Below, piece after piece: positions 5,947 to 12,171 of a stretch of 12,433 bases of DNA. Made by a program: the position numbers and the translations under genes. The notes beneath the pieces were generated by a model. That model was given only the letters and a program-made list of their open reading frames with translations. It was not told where the DNA came from and searched no databases. Positions within the stretch are counted from its first letter, which is position 1. The number at the start of each line of letters is the position of its first letter. The stretch spans positions 1 through 12,433 of the forward strand of contig JBBPZM010000015.1 of the NCBI GenBank assembly GCA_038199035.1. The letters run 5' to 3'. The stretch comes from DATAEY01 sp038199035 (GTDB lineage: Bacteria > Actinomycetota > Thermoleophilia > Solirubrobacterales > Solirubrobacteraceae).

Positions 5947-5956
5947 TGCACAGCGA

Positions 5957-6886
5957 ATGGGTCTTGGCTACGACGGAAAGCTCTACATCCTCGCCTTCGA
6001 CCACCGCGGGTCGTTCCAGAAGAAGTGGTTCGGGCTCGAAGGACCGCCCAGCCCCGAGGAGACCGAGCGCATCGCCGACGGCAAGCACCTGATCTACGAG
6101 GGGCTGGCCGCCGCCCTGGACCGCGGAGCCGAGCCCGGGCTGACCGGCGCGCTGGTCGACGAGCAGTTCGGCGGCGACATCCCGCGCCAGGCGCACGAGC
6201 GCGGGCTCAAGCTGGCCATGCCGGTGGAGAAGAGCGGCCAGGACGAGTTCGACTTCGAGTTCGGTGAGGAGTTCGGCGAGCACATCGAGCGCTTCGACCC
6301 GGACTTCTCCAAGGTGCTCGTCCGCTACAACCCCGACGCCGACGCGGAGATGAACCGCCGTCAGGCCGGGCGCCTGCGCCGCCTCTCGGACTGGCTGCAC
6401 GAGCGCGATCGCAAGTTCCTCTTCGAGCTGCTGGTGCCGGGCACCGACGAGCAGCTCGCCTCGGTCGACGGGGACGGCGACCGCTACGACTCAGAGCTGC
6501 GCCCCGAGCTCATGCGCCGCGCCATCGAGGAGCTCCAGGGCGAGGGCGTCGAGGCCGACATCTGGAAGATCGAGGGCGTCGACGAGCGCTCCGAGGCCGA
6601 GATGCTGGCGCAGCAGAGCCGAGCCGGCGGGCGCGACGGGGTGGTCTGCGTCCTGCTGGGAAGAGGCGCCAACGACGACAAGGTCGACCACTGGCTGACG
6701 CAGGCCGCTCCGGTCGAGGGCTTCGTGGGGTTCGCCATCGGTCGCTCGATCTGGGGCGATCCGCTGAGGGGCTTCCTCTCGGGGGACGTCGAGCGCGAGG
6801 CGGCGGTCGCCCAGGTCGCCGACAACTACCTGCGCTTCGTCGACGTCTACAGCCAGGCCGAGGGCAGCCCAGCGCCGGTGGGCTGA
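5957..6886 (+). CDS. DUF2090-domain protein, IolC-C-like class I aldolase fold
   Basis: 309 residues matching the DUF2090 domain, which in some inositol-pathway proteins is fused behind the IolC kinase and acts as 2-deoxy-5-keto-gluconate-6-phosphate aldolase. Here it stands alone. Recognisable segments: ILAFDHRGSFQKKWFG at 11-26, ALVDEQFGG at 65-73, KLAMPVEKSG at 85-94, KVLVRYNPD at 119-127, FELLVPGTDEQL at 156-167, WKIEG at 203-207, and VCVLLGRGAND with GFVGFAIGRSIWGDPL at 230-270. K204 in WKIEG aligns by eye with the Schiff-base lysine in KVEVP of tagatose-bisphosphate aldolase (LacD), which suggests a working class I aldolase. The GRSIW segment resembles a phosphate-binding end of a TIM barrel. 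The physiological substrate is unknown because no other inositol genes are near. It is soluble and appears monocistronic, followed by a stem-loop at 6908-6924. Confidence 0.83.
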   Translation: MGLGYDGKLYILAFDHRGSFQKKWFGLEGPPSPEETERIADGKHLIYEGLAAALDRGAEPGLTGALVDEQFGGDIPRQAHERGLKLAMPVEKSGQDEFDFEFGEEFGEHIERFDPDFSKVLVRYNPDADAEMNRRQAGRLRRLSDWLHERDRKFLFELLVPGTDEQLASVDGDGDRYDSELRPELMRRAIEELQGEGVEADIWKIEGVDERSEAEMLAQQSRAGGRDGVVCVLLGRGANDDKVDHWLTQAAPVEGFVGFAIGRSIWGDPLRGFLSGDVEREAAVAQVADNYLRFVDVYSQAEGSPAPVG

Positions 6887-6907
6887 CATCAGGGCCGAGC
6901 CGCTTCG

Positions 6908-6924
6908 GCGACGCGTGGCGTCGC
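6908..6924 (+). terminator. Stem-loop after the DUF2090 gene
   Basis: GCGACGC (6908-6914) and GCGTCGC (6918-6924) form a perfect 7-bp stem with a three-base loop, 22 bases after the stop codon. No T-tract follows, so it is at best a weak or non-canonical terminator. The rest of the gap (6925-7047) shows nothing else that I can support. Confidence 0.33.
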
Positions 6925-7047
6925 TGAACAAGCTCGCGGTTGGGCCAGAGGAGCAGGGGGGCGCTCGCAGCCGCACGTCATCGCGGCGAACCTGCGCCGC
7001 CTTGGTAACTAATGCAAGCTGACTCTCACGCCGGCCGCGCGGGCGCC

Positions 7048-7053
7048 TAGCTT
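7048..7053 (+). promoter_or_regulatory. TAGCTT -10 candidate of the thermonuclease gene, leaderless
   Basis: TAGCTT is separated from ATG 7060 by six bases with no ribosome-binding site, the same arrangement as at 7692 and 8361. A -35 element is not evident. Confidence 0.42.
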
Positions 7054-7059
7054 GGGCTC

Positions 7060-7584
7060 ATGACCCGGACGCGCGCCGCCGGCTGGATGGTCGCCTTTGT
7101 TCTCCTCGGGCTGATCGGCGGCGGCGTCCTGCGCCGGGGGCCGGACGGCCCGGACCGCTCGATCGGCAGCCATGCCGTCGTCGAGGCGACGGTGACCCGC
7201 GTGGTAGACGGCGACACCGTCAAGGTCCGGGCCGCTGGCCACGACGACACCGTGCGCTACATCGGCGTCGACACCCCTGAGACCAAGAAGCCCGGCACTC
7301 CCATCCAGTGCTTCGGCAAGGCGGCCAGCGCCTTCAACCAGCGTCTGGTCCAGGGGCGCGGCGTGACGCTGCGCACGGACGCCGAGCCGCGCGACCGCTA
7401 CGGCCGCCTGCTGGCCTACGTCTATCGTCGCGACGACGGGCTGTTCGTCAACGCCTCGTTGGTCCGCCGCGGTTTCGCCACGACCCTGACGATCGCCCCC
7501 AACCTCGGGCATGCCGGGGAGCTGGCCGGCCTCGAGCGCGAGGCCCGCCGGGGCGACGTCGGGCTGTGGCGCGCGTGCCGGTGA
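7060..7584 (+). CDS. Membrane-anchored or secreted thermonuclease (staphylococcal nuclease-like)
   Basis: 174 residues. An N-terminal hydrophobic segment at 9-24 after basic residues acts as a signal anchor or uncleaved signal peptide, placing the nuclease domain (40-172) outside the membrane. The SNase fold motifs are complete: VVDGDTVKV at 48-56 (D50 binds Ca2+ in the family), R66 in VRYIGVDTPE, D71, T72 and E74 (the catalytic Glu43 equivalent), and R116 in DRYGR (Arg87 equivalent). The protein is therefore probably an active Ca2+-dependent nuclease that degrades DNA and RNA outside the cell, for example for nutrient recovery. Two cysteines, C84 and C173, could form a disulphide. The gene has its own leaderless-type promoter and seems monocistronic; the next gene starts 121 bases later behind a separate promoter. 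Length and domain are normal for the family. Confidence 0.92.
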   Translation: MTRTRAAGWMVAFVLLGLIGGGVLRRGPDGPDRSIGSHAVVEATVTRVVDGDTVKVRAAGHDDTVRYIGVDTPETKKPGTPIQCFGKAASAFNQRLVQGRGVTLRTDAEPRDRYGRLLAYVYRRDDGLFVNASLVRRGFATTLTIAPNLGHAGELAGLEREARRGDVGLWRACR

Positions 7585-7675
7585 GCGTTTCGCCCTGTGG
7601 GGTTTCGGCCGTCGTCCGGCGTGCTCGAGCGCCGTCCGTGGGGGCCGCGCGCCGATCGGTCAGGGGGCGTTATGT

Positions 7676-7697
7676 GCACCGAAACCGGTGCTAGGGT
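7676..7697 (+). promoter_or_regulatory. Promoter with abutting inverted repeat before the 79-residue membrane protein gene
   Basis: The arms GCACCG (7676-7681) and CGGTGC (7686-7691) form a 6-bp inverted repeat around AAAC, directly against a TAGGGT -10 candidate (7692-7697). The start codon follows eight bases later with no Shine-Dalgarno. The repeat would sit in the -35/-10 spacer, so a bound repressor would block the promoter. The regulator is unknown. Confidence 0.38.
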
Positions 7698-7705
7698 CTC
7701 GCGCC

Positions 7706-7945
7706 ATGAGGATGCGCCAGAGCAGCGCGCAGCTCGAGCGGGCCTTCGTCGAGGAGGTCCAGCTCGATCGCGTGCGGCGCGAGCACCTGCGCCGCACGGC
7801 CGCTCAGCGCGCGCGCCAGCGCCGCGTGCAGCGCCGGGCCCAGCGGAGCTCGCTGCGCTTCTTCCTGCTCGTCGTCTCGCTCGTCGCGACCGCCGTCCTG
7901 GTGACGATCGCCATGTTCGAGACGCTCTACTACGTGATCGGCTGA
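7706..7945 (+). CDS. Small single-span membrane protein with an Arg-rich cytoplasmic tail
   Basis: 79 residues of unknown function. Residues 1-48 are highly basic, Gln/Arg-rich and predicted helical (e.g. RVRREHLRRTAAQRARQRR at 22-40), a possible amphipathic or coiled-coil segment that could bind nucleic acid or the lipid head-group layer. Residues 51-70 are one strong hydrophobic span, followed by FETLYYVIG. By the positive-inside rule the tail is cytoplasmic. The ATG at 7706 is supported by the TAGGGT hexamer eight bases upstream; an in-frame reading extends further upstream but runs through the promoter and is less likely. The third codon is also ATG and could be the start. It converges on csrA with 37 bases between the stops, containing a strong stem-loop. 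I believe similar proteins occur in Solirubrobacterales genomes, but that is only an impression from memory. Confidence 0.62.
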   Translation: MRMRQSSAQLERAFVEEVQLDRVRREHLRRTAAQRARQRRVQRRAQRSSLRFFLLVVSLVATAVLVTIAMFETLYYVIG

Positions 7946-7954
7946 GGCCTCGCG

Positions 7955-7977
7955 GGCGGCCGCTCGCGCCGGCCGCC
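7955..7977. terminator. Stem-loop between convergent genes (possible bidirectional terminator)
   Basis: GGCGGCCG (7955-7962) and CGGCCGCC (7970-7977) form a perfect 8-bp GC stem with a seven-base loop. It lies in the 37-base gap between the 79-residue membrane protein gene and csrA, which converge here. Neither side has a T-tract, so termination would be of the GC-hairpin type or Rho-dependent. Confidence 0.45.
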
Positions 7978-7982
7978 GCGGG

Positions 7983-8207
7983 TCAGGACCCGAGCTCGCG
8001 CAGCGCCTCGTCGATGTCCTGGCGCGACTCGGCGGGCGCCGAGCGCTCCTGCTGGATCTCGAGGTAGACCTCGTCGCGGAACACGGGAACGTCTCGTGGC
8101 GCCTGGATCCCGATGCGGACCTTCTCACCCATCACCGAGAGCACGGAGACCTCGATGTCGTCCCCGATCATGATGCTCTGGTTGCACTTGCGGGTGAGAA
8201 CCAGCAT
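7983..8207 (-). CDS. csrA: CsrA, RNA-binding translational regulator
   Basis: 74 residues, slightly longer than E. coli CsrA (61) because of a polar C-terminal tail after residue 56. CsrA dimers bind GGA motifs in mRNA leaders and change translation or stability. Conserved parts: MLVLTRK at 1-7, SIMIGDDIEVSVL at 11-23, the GEKVRIGIQAP core at 27-37, and VPVFRDEVYLEI at 40-51, where R44 is the RNA-contacting arginine. The ATG at 8207 follows AGGGAGG by seven bases, a strong ribosome-binding site that itself contains a GGA, so autoregulation is conceivable. CsrA is uncommon in Actinobacteria and usually accompanies flagellar genes and the antagonist FliW. None is next to it here, and the gene sits alone with its own promoter. 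Confidence 0.95.
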   Translation of the reverse strand: MLVLTRKCNQSIMIGDDIEVSVLSVMGEKVRIGIQAPRDVPVFRDEVYLEIQQERSAPAESRQDIDEALRELGS

Positions 8208-8214
8208 GGCTACG

Positions 8215-8221
8215 CCTCCCT
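8215..8221 (-). promoter_or_regulatory. csrA ribosome-binding site with embedded GGA
   Basis: Minus-strand AGGGAGG ends seven bases before ATG 8207. It contains GGA, the core of the CsrA recognition motif. I found no second GGA in the short leader, so feedback binding would rest on a single site. Confidence 0.6.
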
Positions 8222-8238
8222 GCCGCGTCGGTTCGGCC

Positions 8239-8267
8239 ACTACAGCAGGTCGGGCGAAGCTATGCAA
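8239..8267 (-). promoter_or_regulatory. csrA promoter (TTGCAT, 17 bases, TGTAGT)
   Basis: On the minus strand TTGCAT (8267-8262) and TGTAGT (8244-8239) are separated by exactly 17 bases, a good sigma-70-type arrangement. The resulting leader of about 25 bases includes the ribosome-binding site. The remaining bases up to the TAGGCT box at 8361 show no further signal. Confidence 0.5.
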
Positions 8268-8360
8268 GGTGCGCGACGGGCGGCCCAGCGGCGCGGCGCG
8301 GGCTGGCCTCCGAGACGCCTCGCCGAGCGTGCGAAGGGCGGCGACGACCCGGCGTTTCGC

Positions 8361-8366
8361 TAGGCT
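8361..8366 (+). promoter_or_regulatory. TAGGCT -10 candidate, leaderless start
   Basis: TAGGCT is separated from ATG 8377 by ten bases with no ribosome-binding site, matching the leaderless arrangement seen at other genes in the window. Confidence 0.42.
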
Positions 8367-8376
8367 GCGCCGCCTC

Positions 8377-8928
8377 ATGGCCCGTCGATCCCTACGTCCT
8401 CAGCTGAACCAGATCCGCGCATGGGTGCGCCAGGGTCGCACCGACGCATGGATCGCCCACCAGCTCGAGGTCACGGGCAAGGAGATCGAGGCCTTCAAGC
8501 GCGAGAACGAGCTCGCGCCCGACGCTGGCGAGGCGACGGCGGCCGAGGGCGTGCCCGAGGAGATCGACCTGCGCGCGGAGGACGACGCGCTGATCGCCGC
8601 CGAGCTCGACGCCGCGCAGACCAGCTCGGAGGCCGACGAGGACGAGGACGAGGGCGAGGGCGACGGCGACGGCGAGGAGGACAAGGGCAAGCCCCCCGCC
8701 CGCCGGCGCGGGCGCCGCGGCGGCCGGGCTCGCCGGCGCAGCGGCCCGACGACGTTGGAGGGAACCTTCGACCACGGCGAGGAGGGCTACGGCCTGTGGC
8801 TCGACCCCGCCGTGCAGGACGACCCGATCTATGCCGAGCACTGGGCCGGCCACCGCCCGGTGGAGGTCACGGTCGAGGAGGACCAGATCGTCATCCGCCG
8901 CTCCGGCGACAGCGCCGCAGCGGACTGA
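8377..8928 (+). CDS. Unknown protein: helix-turn-helix-like N-terminus, acidic tract, Arg/Gly-rich tract, C-terminal beta domain
   Basis: 183 residues in four distinct parts. Residues 6-44 (LRPQLNQIRAWVRQGRTDAW onward, through IAHQLEVTGKEIEAFKREN) read as a helix-turn-helix of the kind found in small Mu/Hin-like or sigma-factor-related domains. Residues 61-103 are acidic, with an almost pure Asp/Glu/Gly run at 86-103. Residues 106-122 are a basic PARRRGRRGGRARRR-type tract that could bind nucleic acid. Residues 125-177 look like a compact beta domain (TLEGTFDHGEEGYGLWLDPA and a strand near 162-175, VEVTVEEDQIVIRR). No catalytic motif, cysteine or membrane span is seen. The charge pattern suggests a chromatin- or RNA-associated protein with an autoinhibitory acidic linker, but this is inference. 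ATG 8377 is supported by the TAGGCT box ten bases upstream. It diverges from csrA and converges on the gene at 8966. Confidence 0.78.
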   Translation: MARRSLRPQLNQIRAWVRQGRTDAWIAHQLEVTGKEIEAFKRENELAPDAGEATAAEGVPEEIDLRAEDDALIAAELDAAQTSSEADEDEDEGEGDGDGEEDKGKPPARRRGRRGGRARRRSGPTTLEGTFDHGEEGYGLWLDPAVQDDPIYAEHWAGHRPVEVTVEEDQIVIRRSGDSAAAD

Positions 8929-8961
8929 GCGCCGCTCCCGCCCCGCCGCTGCGCCGCTCCC
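8929..8961. repeat. Short direct repeat GCGCCGCTCCC
   Basis: The 11-base unit GCGCCGCTCCC occurs at 8929-8939 and again at 8951-8961 in the 37-base gap between two convergent genes. It is pyrimidine-rich with no stem-loop. It may be chance in such GC-rich sequence. Confidence 0.4.
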
Positions 8962-8965
8962 CCGC

Positions 8966-9286
8966 TCAGTCGCCCAGTCGCCGGCCGCCCGCGAAGTCGA
9001 CGGCCCCGCGCACGTAGCGCGCGAAGGCGGCGTCGGTCGCCGTAAGGCCGTCCCACGCCTCGGAGCGATCGGGCGCCGCCTGCGCGGCCAGGGCCAGGCA
9101 CCAGTCGGTCCCCTGCTCGTAGAGGTCGGCCAGCTCGGCCGTGGTGAACGCCCCGCCGAGGCGCCGGCGCAGCTCGGCCACGATCTGGTCGCGGACGCGC
9201 TCGAGGACGGCACGGTCGTCAGGGGCCGCCTCGCGGAGTCGGCGTGCCCCCTCCTCCCACTGGAAGCTGGCGACGTCGTAGCTCAC
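8966..9286 (-). CDS. Conserved small helical protein of unknown function (actinobacterial)
   Basis: 106 residues, predicted all-helical and cytosolic. The start MSYDVASFQWEEG (GTG at 9286), the middle ERVRDQIVAELRRRLGGAFT followed by TAELADLYEQGTDWC, and the end DAAFARYVRGAVDFAGGRRL resemble a family of short actinobacterial proteins of unknown role that I recall only by pattern. There are no catalytic motifs; one cysteine (C82 region, DWCL) and tryptophans are buried-helix-like. The frame is open further upstream, but the family-like sequence begins at the GTG. That choice puts a TACCCT hexamer (minus strand, 9319-9314) about 28 bases before the start. No Shine-Dalgarno is visible. It diverges from the SRPBCC gene across 137 bases and converges on the acidic-linker gene. 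Function cannot be inferred from context. Confidence 0.72.
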   Translation of the reverse strand: MSYDVASFQWEEGARRLREAAPDDRAVLERVRDQIVAELRRRLGGAFTTAELADLYEQGTDWCLALAAQAAPDRSEAWDGLTATDAAFARYVRGAVDFAGGRRLGD

Positions 9287-9380
9287 GTCGATCGCCGGCC
9301 GGTCACCGGGGCCAGGGTAGCGACGGCCGTCGCCTTGGCCGGTGCTTCTCTTGGAGCGCCAGCGGCCCCCCAATTCCTGT

Positions 9381-9413
9381 TAGTCTGCGCGAAGATCATC
9401 TCTGCGAAGACTA
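9381..9413. promoter_or_regulatory. 33-bp imperfect palindrome (probable operator) overlapping the SRPBCC-MarR promoter
   Basis: Centred on C9397, the outer arms TAGTCT (9381-9386) and AGACTA (9408-9413), the inner arms AGAT (9393-9396) and ATCT (9398-9401), and CGC/GCG (9388-9390 and 9404-9406) pair symmetrically. 13 of 16 base pairs match. The left arm TAGTCT is also the best -10 candidate for the SRPBCC gene, and the right arm runs into the AGGAGG ribosome-binding site. A dimeric regulator bound here would block transcription. The MarR-type protein encoded two genes along is the obvious candidate. A hairpin in the mRNA hiding the ribosome-binding site is an alternative reading. Confidence 0.55.
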
Positions 9414-9418
9414 GGAGG
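9413..9418 (+). promoter_or_regulatory. Ribosome-binding site of the SRPBCC gene
   Basis: A perfect AGGAGG ends five bases before ATG 9424. Its first base belongs to the right arm of the palindrome centred at 9397. Confidence 0.75.
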
Positions 9419-9423
9419 CCACC

Positions 9424-9828
9424 ATGTGGACGGTCGAGCACAGCGTCGAAACCACCGTCGCGCCCGAGGCGGTCTGGCGCGCCTGGTCCGACGTCGAGCG
9501 GTGGCCGCAGTGGAACGGGGACATAGAGCGGATCGAGCTGAGAGGACCCTTCGCAGTCGGAAGCACGATCACGATGAAACCCTGCGGCCAGGAGACCGTC
9601 GAACTGCGCCTCGCGGAGGTCGTGGACGGCGAGCTCTTCGTCGACGAGGCCGACATCGCCAGCACGGTGGTGAGGACGCTGCACCGCATCGACCGCTCCG
9701 ACGGAAACCGCGCGCGGATCGTGTACCGCCTGGAAGCCACGGGTCCGGCGGCCGAGGAGATCGGTCCGGCGGTCAGCGCGGACTTCCCGGACACGCTGGC
9801 GGCGCTGACCGAGTACGCCCAGCGATGA
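9424..9828 (+). CDS. SRPBCC-superfamily (START/polyketide-cyclase-like) small-molecule-binding protein
   Basis: 134 residues forming one SRPBCC helix-grip domain, a hydrophobic ligand-binding pocket used by many polyketide cyclases, START-type carriers and AHSA1-like proteins. Seen: the opening strand WTVEHSVETTVAPEAVWRAW at 2-21, the signature SDVERWPQWNGDIERIEL at 22-39, a run of strands from 47 to 108 (e.g. VGSTITMKP and ARIVYRLEA), and the long C-terminal helix from about 113. There is no signal peptide or catalytic motif; the ligand is unknown. It has the best Shine-Dalgarno in the window and a 33-bp palindrome over its promoter. The MarR gene follows 16 bases after the stop, so the two form a two-gene operon. 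The protein may modify or sequester the ligand that the regulator senses (inference). Confidence 0.86.
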   Translation: MWTVEHSVETTVAPEAVWRAWSDVERWPQWNGDIERIELRGPFAVGSTITMKPCGQETVELRLAEVVDGELFVDEADIASTVVRTLHRIDRSDGNRARIVYRLEATGPAAEEIGPAVSADFPDTLAALTEYAQR

Positions 9829-9844
9829 GGCGCCGTCCGCCGTC

Positions 9845-10300
9845 GTGACTCGCTTCCCCGGAGGTCCGGCGGCAAATCCCGGGTTCCTGCTCTGGCATCT
9901 CACCCTTGCCTGGCAGCGCGCCGTCGCCGCGGCGCTCGCGCCGCTCGGCCTGACTCACGTCCAGTTCGTGCTGCTCGCCTGCGCCTGGTGGCTTCAAGAG
10001 CAGGGGCACGCCCCGAATCAGCTCCAGCTCGCGCGCCAGGCCGGCACCGACGTGAAGATGACCTCGCAGGTCGTCCGCAGGCTCGAGGCCAAGCGACTGC
10101 TCGAGCGCGAGGTCGATCCGGCTGACATGCGAGCGCGCAGGCTGCGCCCGACTCCCGAGGGTGCCACCCTCGCGCGACGCGCCGTCGTCGCCGTCGAAGA
10201 CGTGGACGCGCGCTTCTTCGACGGCGAAGCCGACGCCATCACCCCGGTGCTCCAGCGGCTCGTCGCCGCTCTCGACCCGCCGGGACCGGCGCGGCCATGA
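9845..10300 (+). CDS. MarR-family winged-helix transcriptional regulator
   Basis: 151 residues. MarR proteins are dimeric repressors released by small aromatic or lipophilic ligands, or by oxidation. The winged helix occupies about 36-106: the QFVLLACAWWL helix at 40-50, NQLQLARQAGTD at 58-69, the recognition helix around VKMTSQVVRRLEAKRLLER at 70-88, and a wing with DPADMRARRLRPTPEG at 91-106, which matches the MarR wing signature closely. Dimerisation helices flank it at 11-35 and 107-145. One cysteine is present (C46), so redox control through paired cysteines is unlikely. The start is GTG at 9845, 16 bases after the SRPBCC stop, without a clear Shine-Dalgarno, so it may depend on coupling to the upstream gene. 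It probably represses the operon through the palindrome at 9381-9413. Confidence 0.92.
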   Translation: MTRFPGGPAANPGFLLWHLTLAWQRAVAAALAPLGLTHVQFVLLACAWWLQEQGHAPNQLQLARQAGTDVKMTSQVVRRLEAKRLLEREVDPADMRARRLRPTPEGATLARRAVVAVEDVDARFFDGEADAITPVLQRLVAALDPPGPARP

Positions 10301-10311
10301 GGCTCGAGACA

Positions 10312-10379
10312 CCGGGCAGGAGACCTCCGGAGCCAGTCGGGGCAGGACGCGCAGGCGCAGGAGGTCGACGCCTGCCCGG
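10312..10379. terminator. Nested inverted repeats between MarR and ftsB genes
   Basis: CCTGCCCGG at 10371-10379 can pair with CCGGGCAGG at 10312-10320 (9 bp). Part of it can instead pair with GGGCAGG at 10340-10346 (7 bp), or with GCAGGCG at 10351-10357 through CGCCTGC at 10369-10375 (7 bp, 11-base loop). The competing stems lie in the 88-base gap between two convergent genes, so a bidirectional terminator is plausible. There is no T-tract. Confidence 0.38.
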
Positions 10380-10388
10380 AGCGCCCGC

Positions 10389-10781
10389 TCAGCCGCCGCC
10401 CGGCAGGTTCTCGATCACAAAGGCCCGCTCGCCCTGGCGGACCATGCCCATCCCCCGGGCCGCCCGCTCCAGTGAGGCCGGCTCGCGCAGCTCGCGCCGG
10501 CGCGCCACCAGCCGGGCGTTCTCGCGCTCGAGCGCGTGCAGGTCAGCGCGCTTGGTTTTGGACTCCTGCCACGTCTGCACGTAGGAGATGAGCGGGCCGA
10601 CGTAGAGGAGCAGGATGCCGCCCACCACTACGACGAGGGCGACCCGCCCGAGGCGCTCCCAGCGCACCCCCGCCAGGGGCCGCGCCGCCGGCCGTCGGGC
10701 CGCGCGCGGGCGCGGGCTCGGGCGCGTCGTCGTCCGGCGCGTCGTCGTCCGGCGCGCGGCGGCTGCCCGAGTCGAGGCCAT
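10389..10781 (-). CDS. FtsB/DivIC-type septum formation initiator
   Basis: 130 residues. It is a bitopic cell-division protein that joins FtsL and FtsQ and helps activate septal peptidoglycan synthesis. Seen: a basic, Arg/Thr/Pro-rich cytoplasmic tail at 1-44; one membrane span at about 46-67; a coiled coil at 70-100 (ESKTKRADLHALERENARLV at 73-92); and the family ending PASLERAARGMGMVRQGERAFVIENLP at 101-127. The tail carries a perfect pentapeptide duplication RRTTTRRTTT at 10-19. Position immediately downstream of eno is the usual actinobacterial arrangement (in Mycobacterium, eno then the DivIC-like gene). The usual next genes (DUF501, Ppx/GppA) are not present; convergent SRPBCC-MarR genes are there instead. 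A promoter candidate lies in the 63-base eno-ftsB gap. The symbol is left empty because FtsB and DivIC naming differs between lineages. Confidence 0.87.
   Translation of the reverse strand: MASTRAAAARRTTTRRTTTRPSPRPRAARRPAARPLAGVRWERLGRVALVVVVGGILLLYVGPLISYVQTWQESKTKRADLHALERENARLVARRRELREPASLERAARGMGMVRQGERAFVIENLPGGG
10721..10756. repeat. 15-bp tandem repeat inside the ftsB-like gene
   Basis: The unit GGCGCGTCGTCGTCC is repeated perfectly at 10721-10735 and 10736-10750, with a partial third copy (GGCGCG) at 10751-10756. It is in frame and encodes RRTTT twice in the cytoplasmic tail, so copy-number change would not break the protein. Confidence 0.75.
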
Positions 10782-10820
10782 TCCGCGCGCCCTTCGACGC
10801 CGGACGGACGCTTCCTCTTT

Positions 10821-10844
10821 TGCCTACCGTGACCCGAGCCCCGG

Positions 10845-10848
<4 letters not shown>
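10821..10848 (-). promoter_or_regulatory. Possible internal promoter for the ftsB-like gene
   Basis: On the minus strand CTGACC (10848-10843, overlapping the eno stop codon) and TAGGCA (10826-10821) are separated by 16 bases. This could give ftsB a secondary promoter inside the eno operon. The match is moderate. Confidence 0.3.
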
Positions 10849-12152
<1,304 letters not shown>

Positions 12153-12171
12153 GGGCGAAGGGCGCGGCAGG

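Noticed and set aside
4742..6400. Long minus-strand open frame (552 residues) across the glutamate-cysteine ligase gene and the 5' part of the DUF2090 gene, in another frame
   Set aside because: Its translation is Arg/Pro/Ala/Gly-rich without family motifs, and it overlaps two genes with intact catalytic motifs. Long shadow frames are expected at this GC content.
6887..7059. Small RNA or short gene in the 173-base gap after the DUF2090 gene
   Set aside because: Apart from one 7-bp stem-loop and the -10 box of the next gene, I see no ribosome-binding site with a plausible short frame, no conserved RNA motif and no T-rich terminator.
7585..7705. Extension of the 79-residue membrane protein upstream to about 7511 in the same frame
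   Set aside because: The extension would run over the thermonuclease 3' end and the TAGGGT promoter and encodes Gly/Arg/Ala-rich sequence unlike the rest; ATG 7706 fits the promoter spacing.
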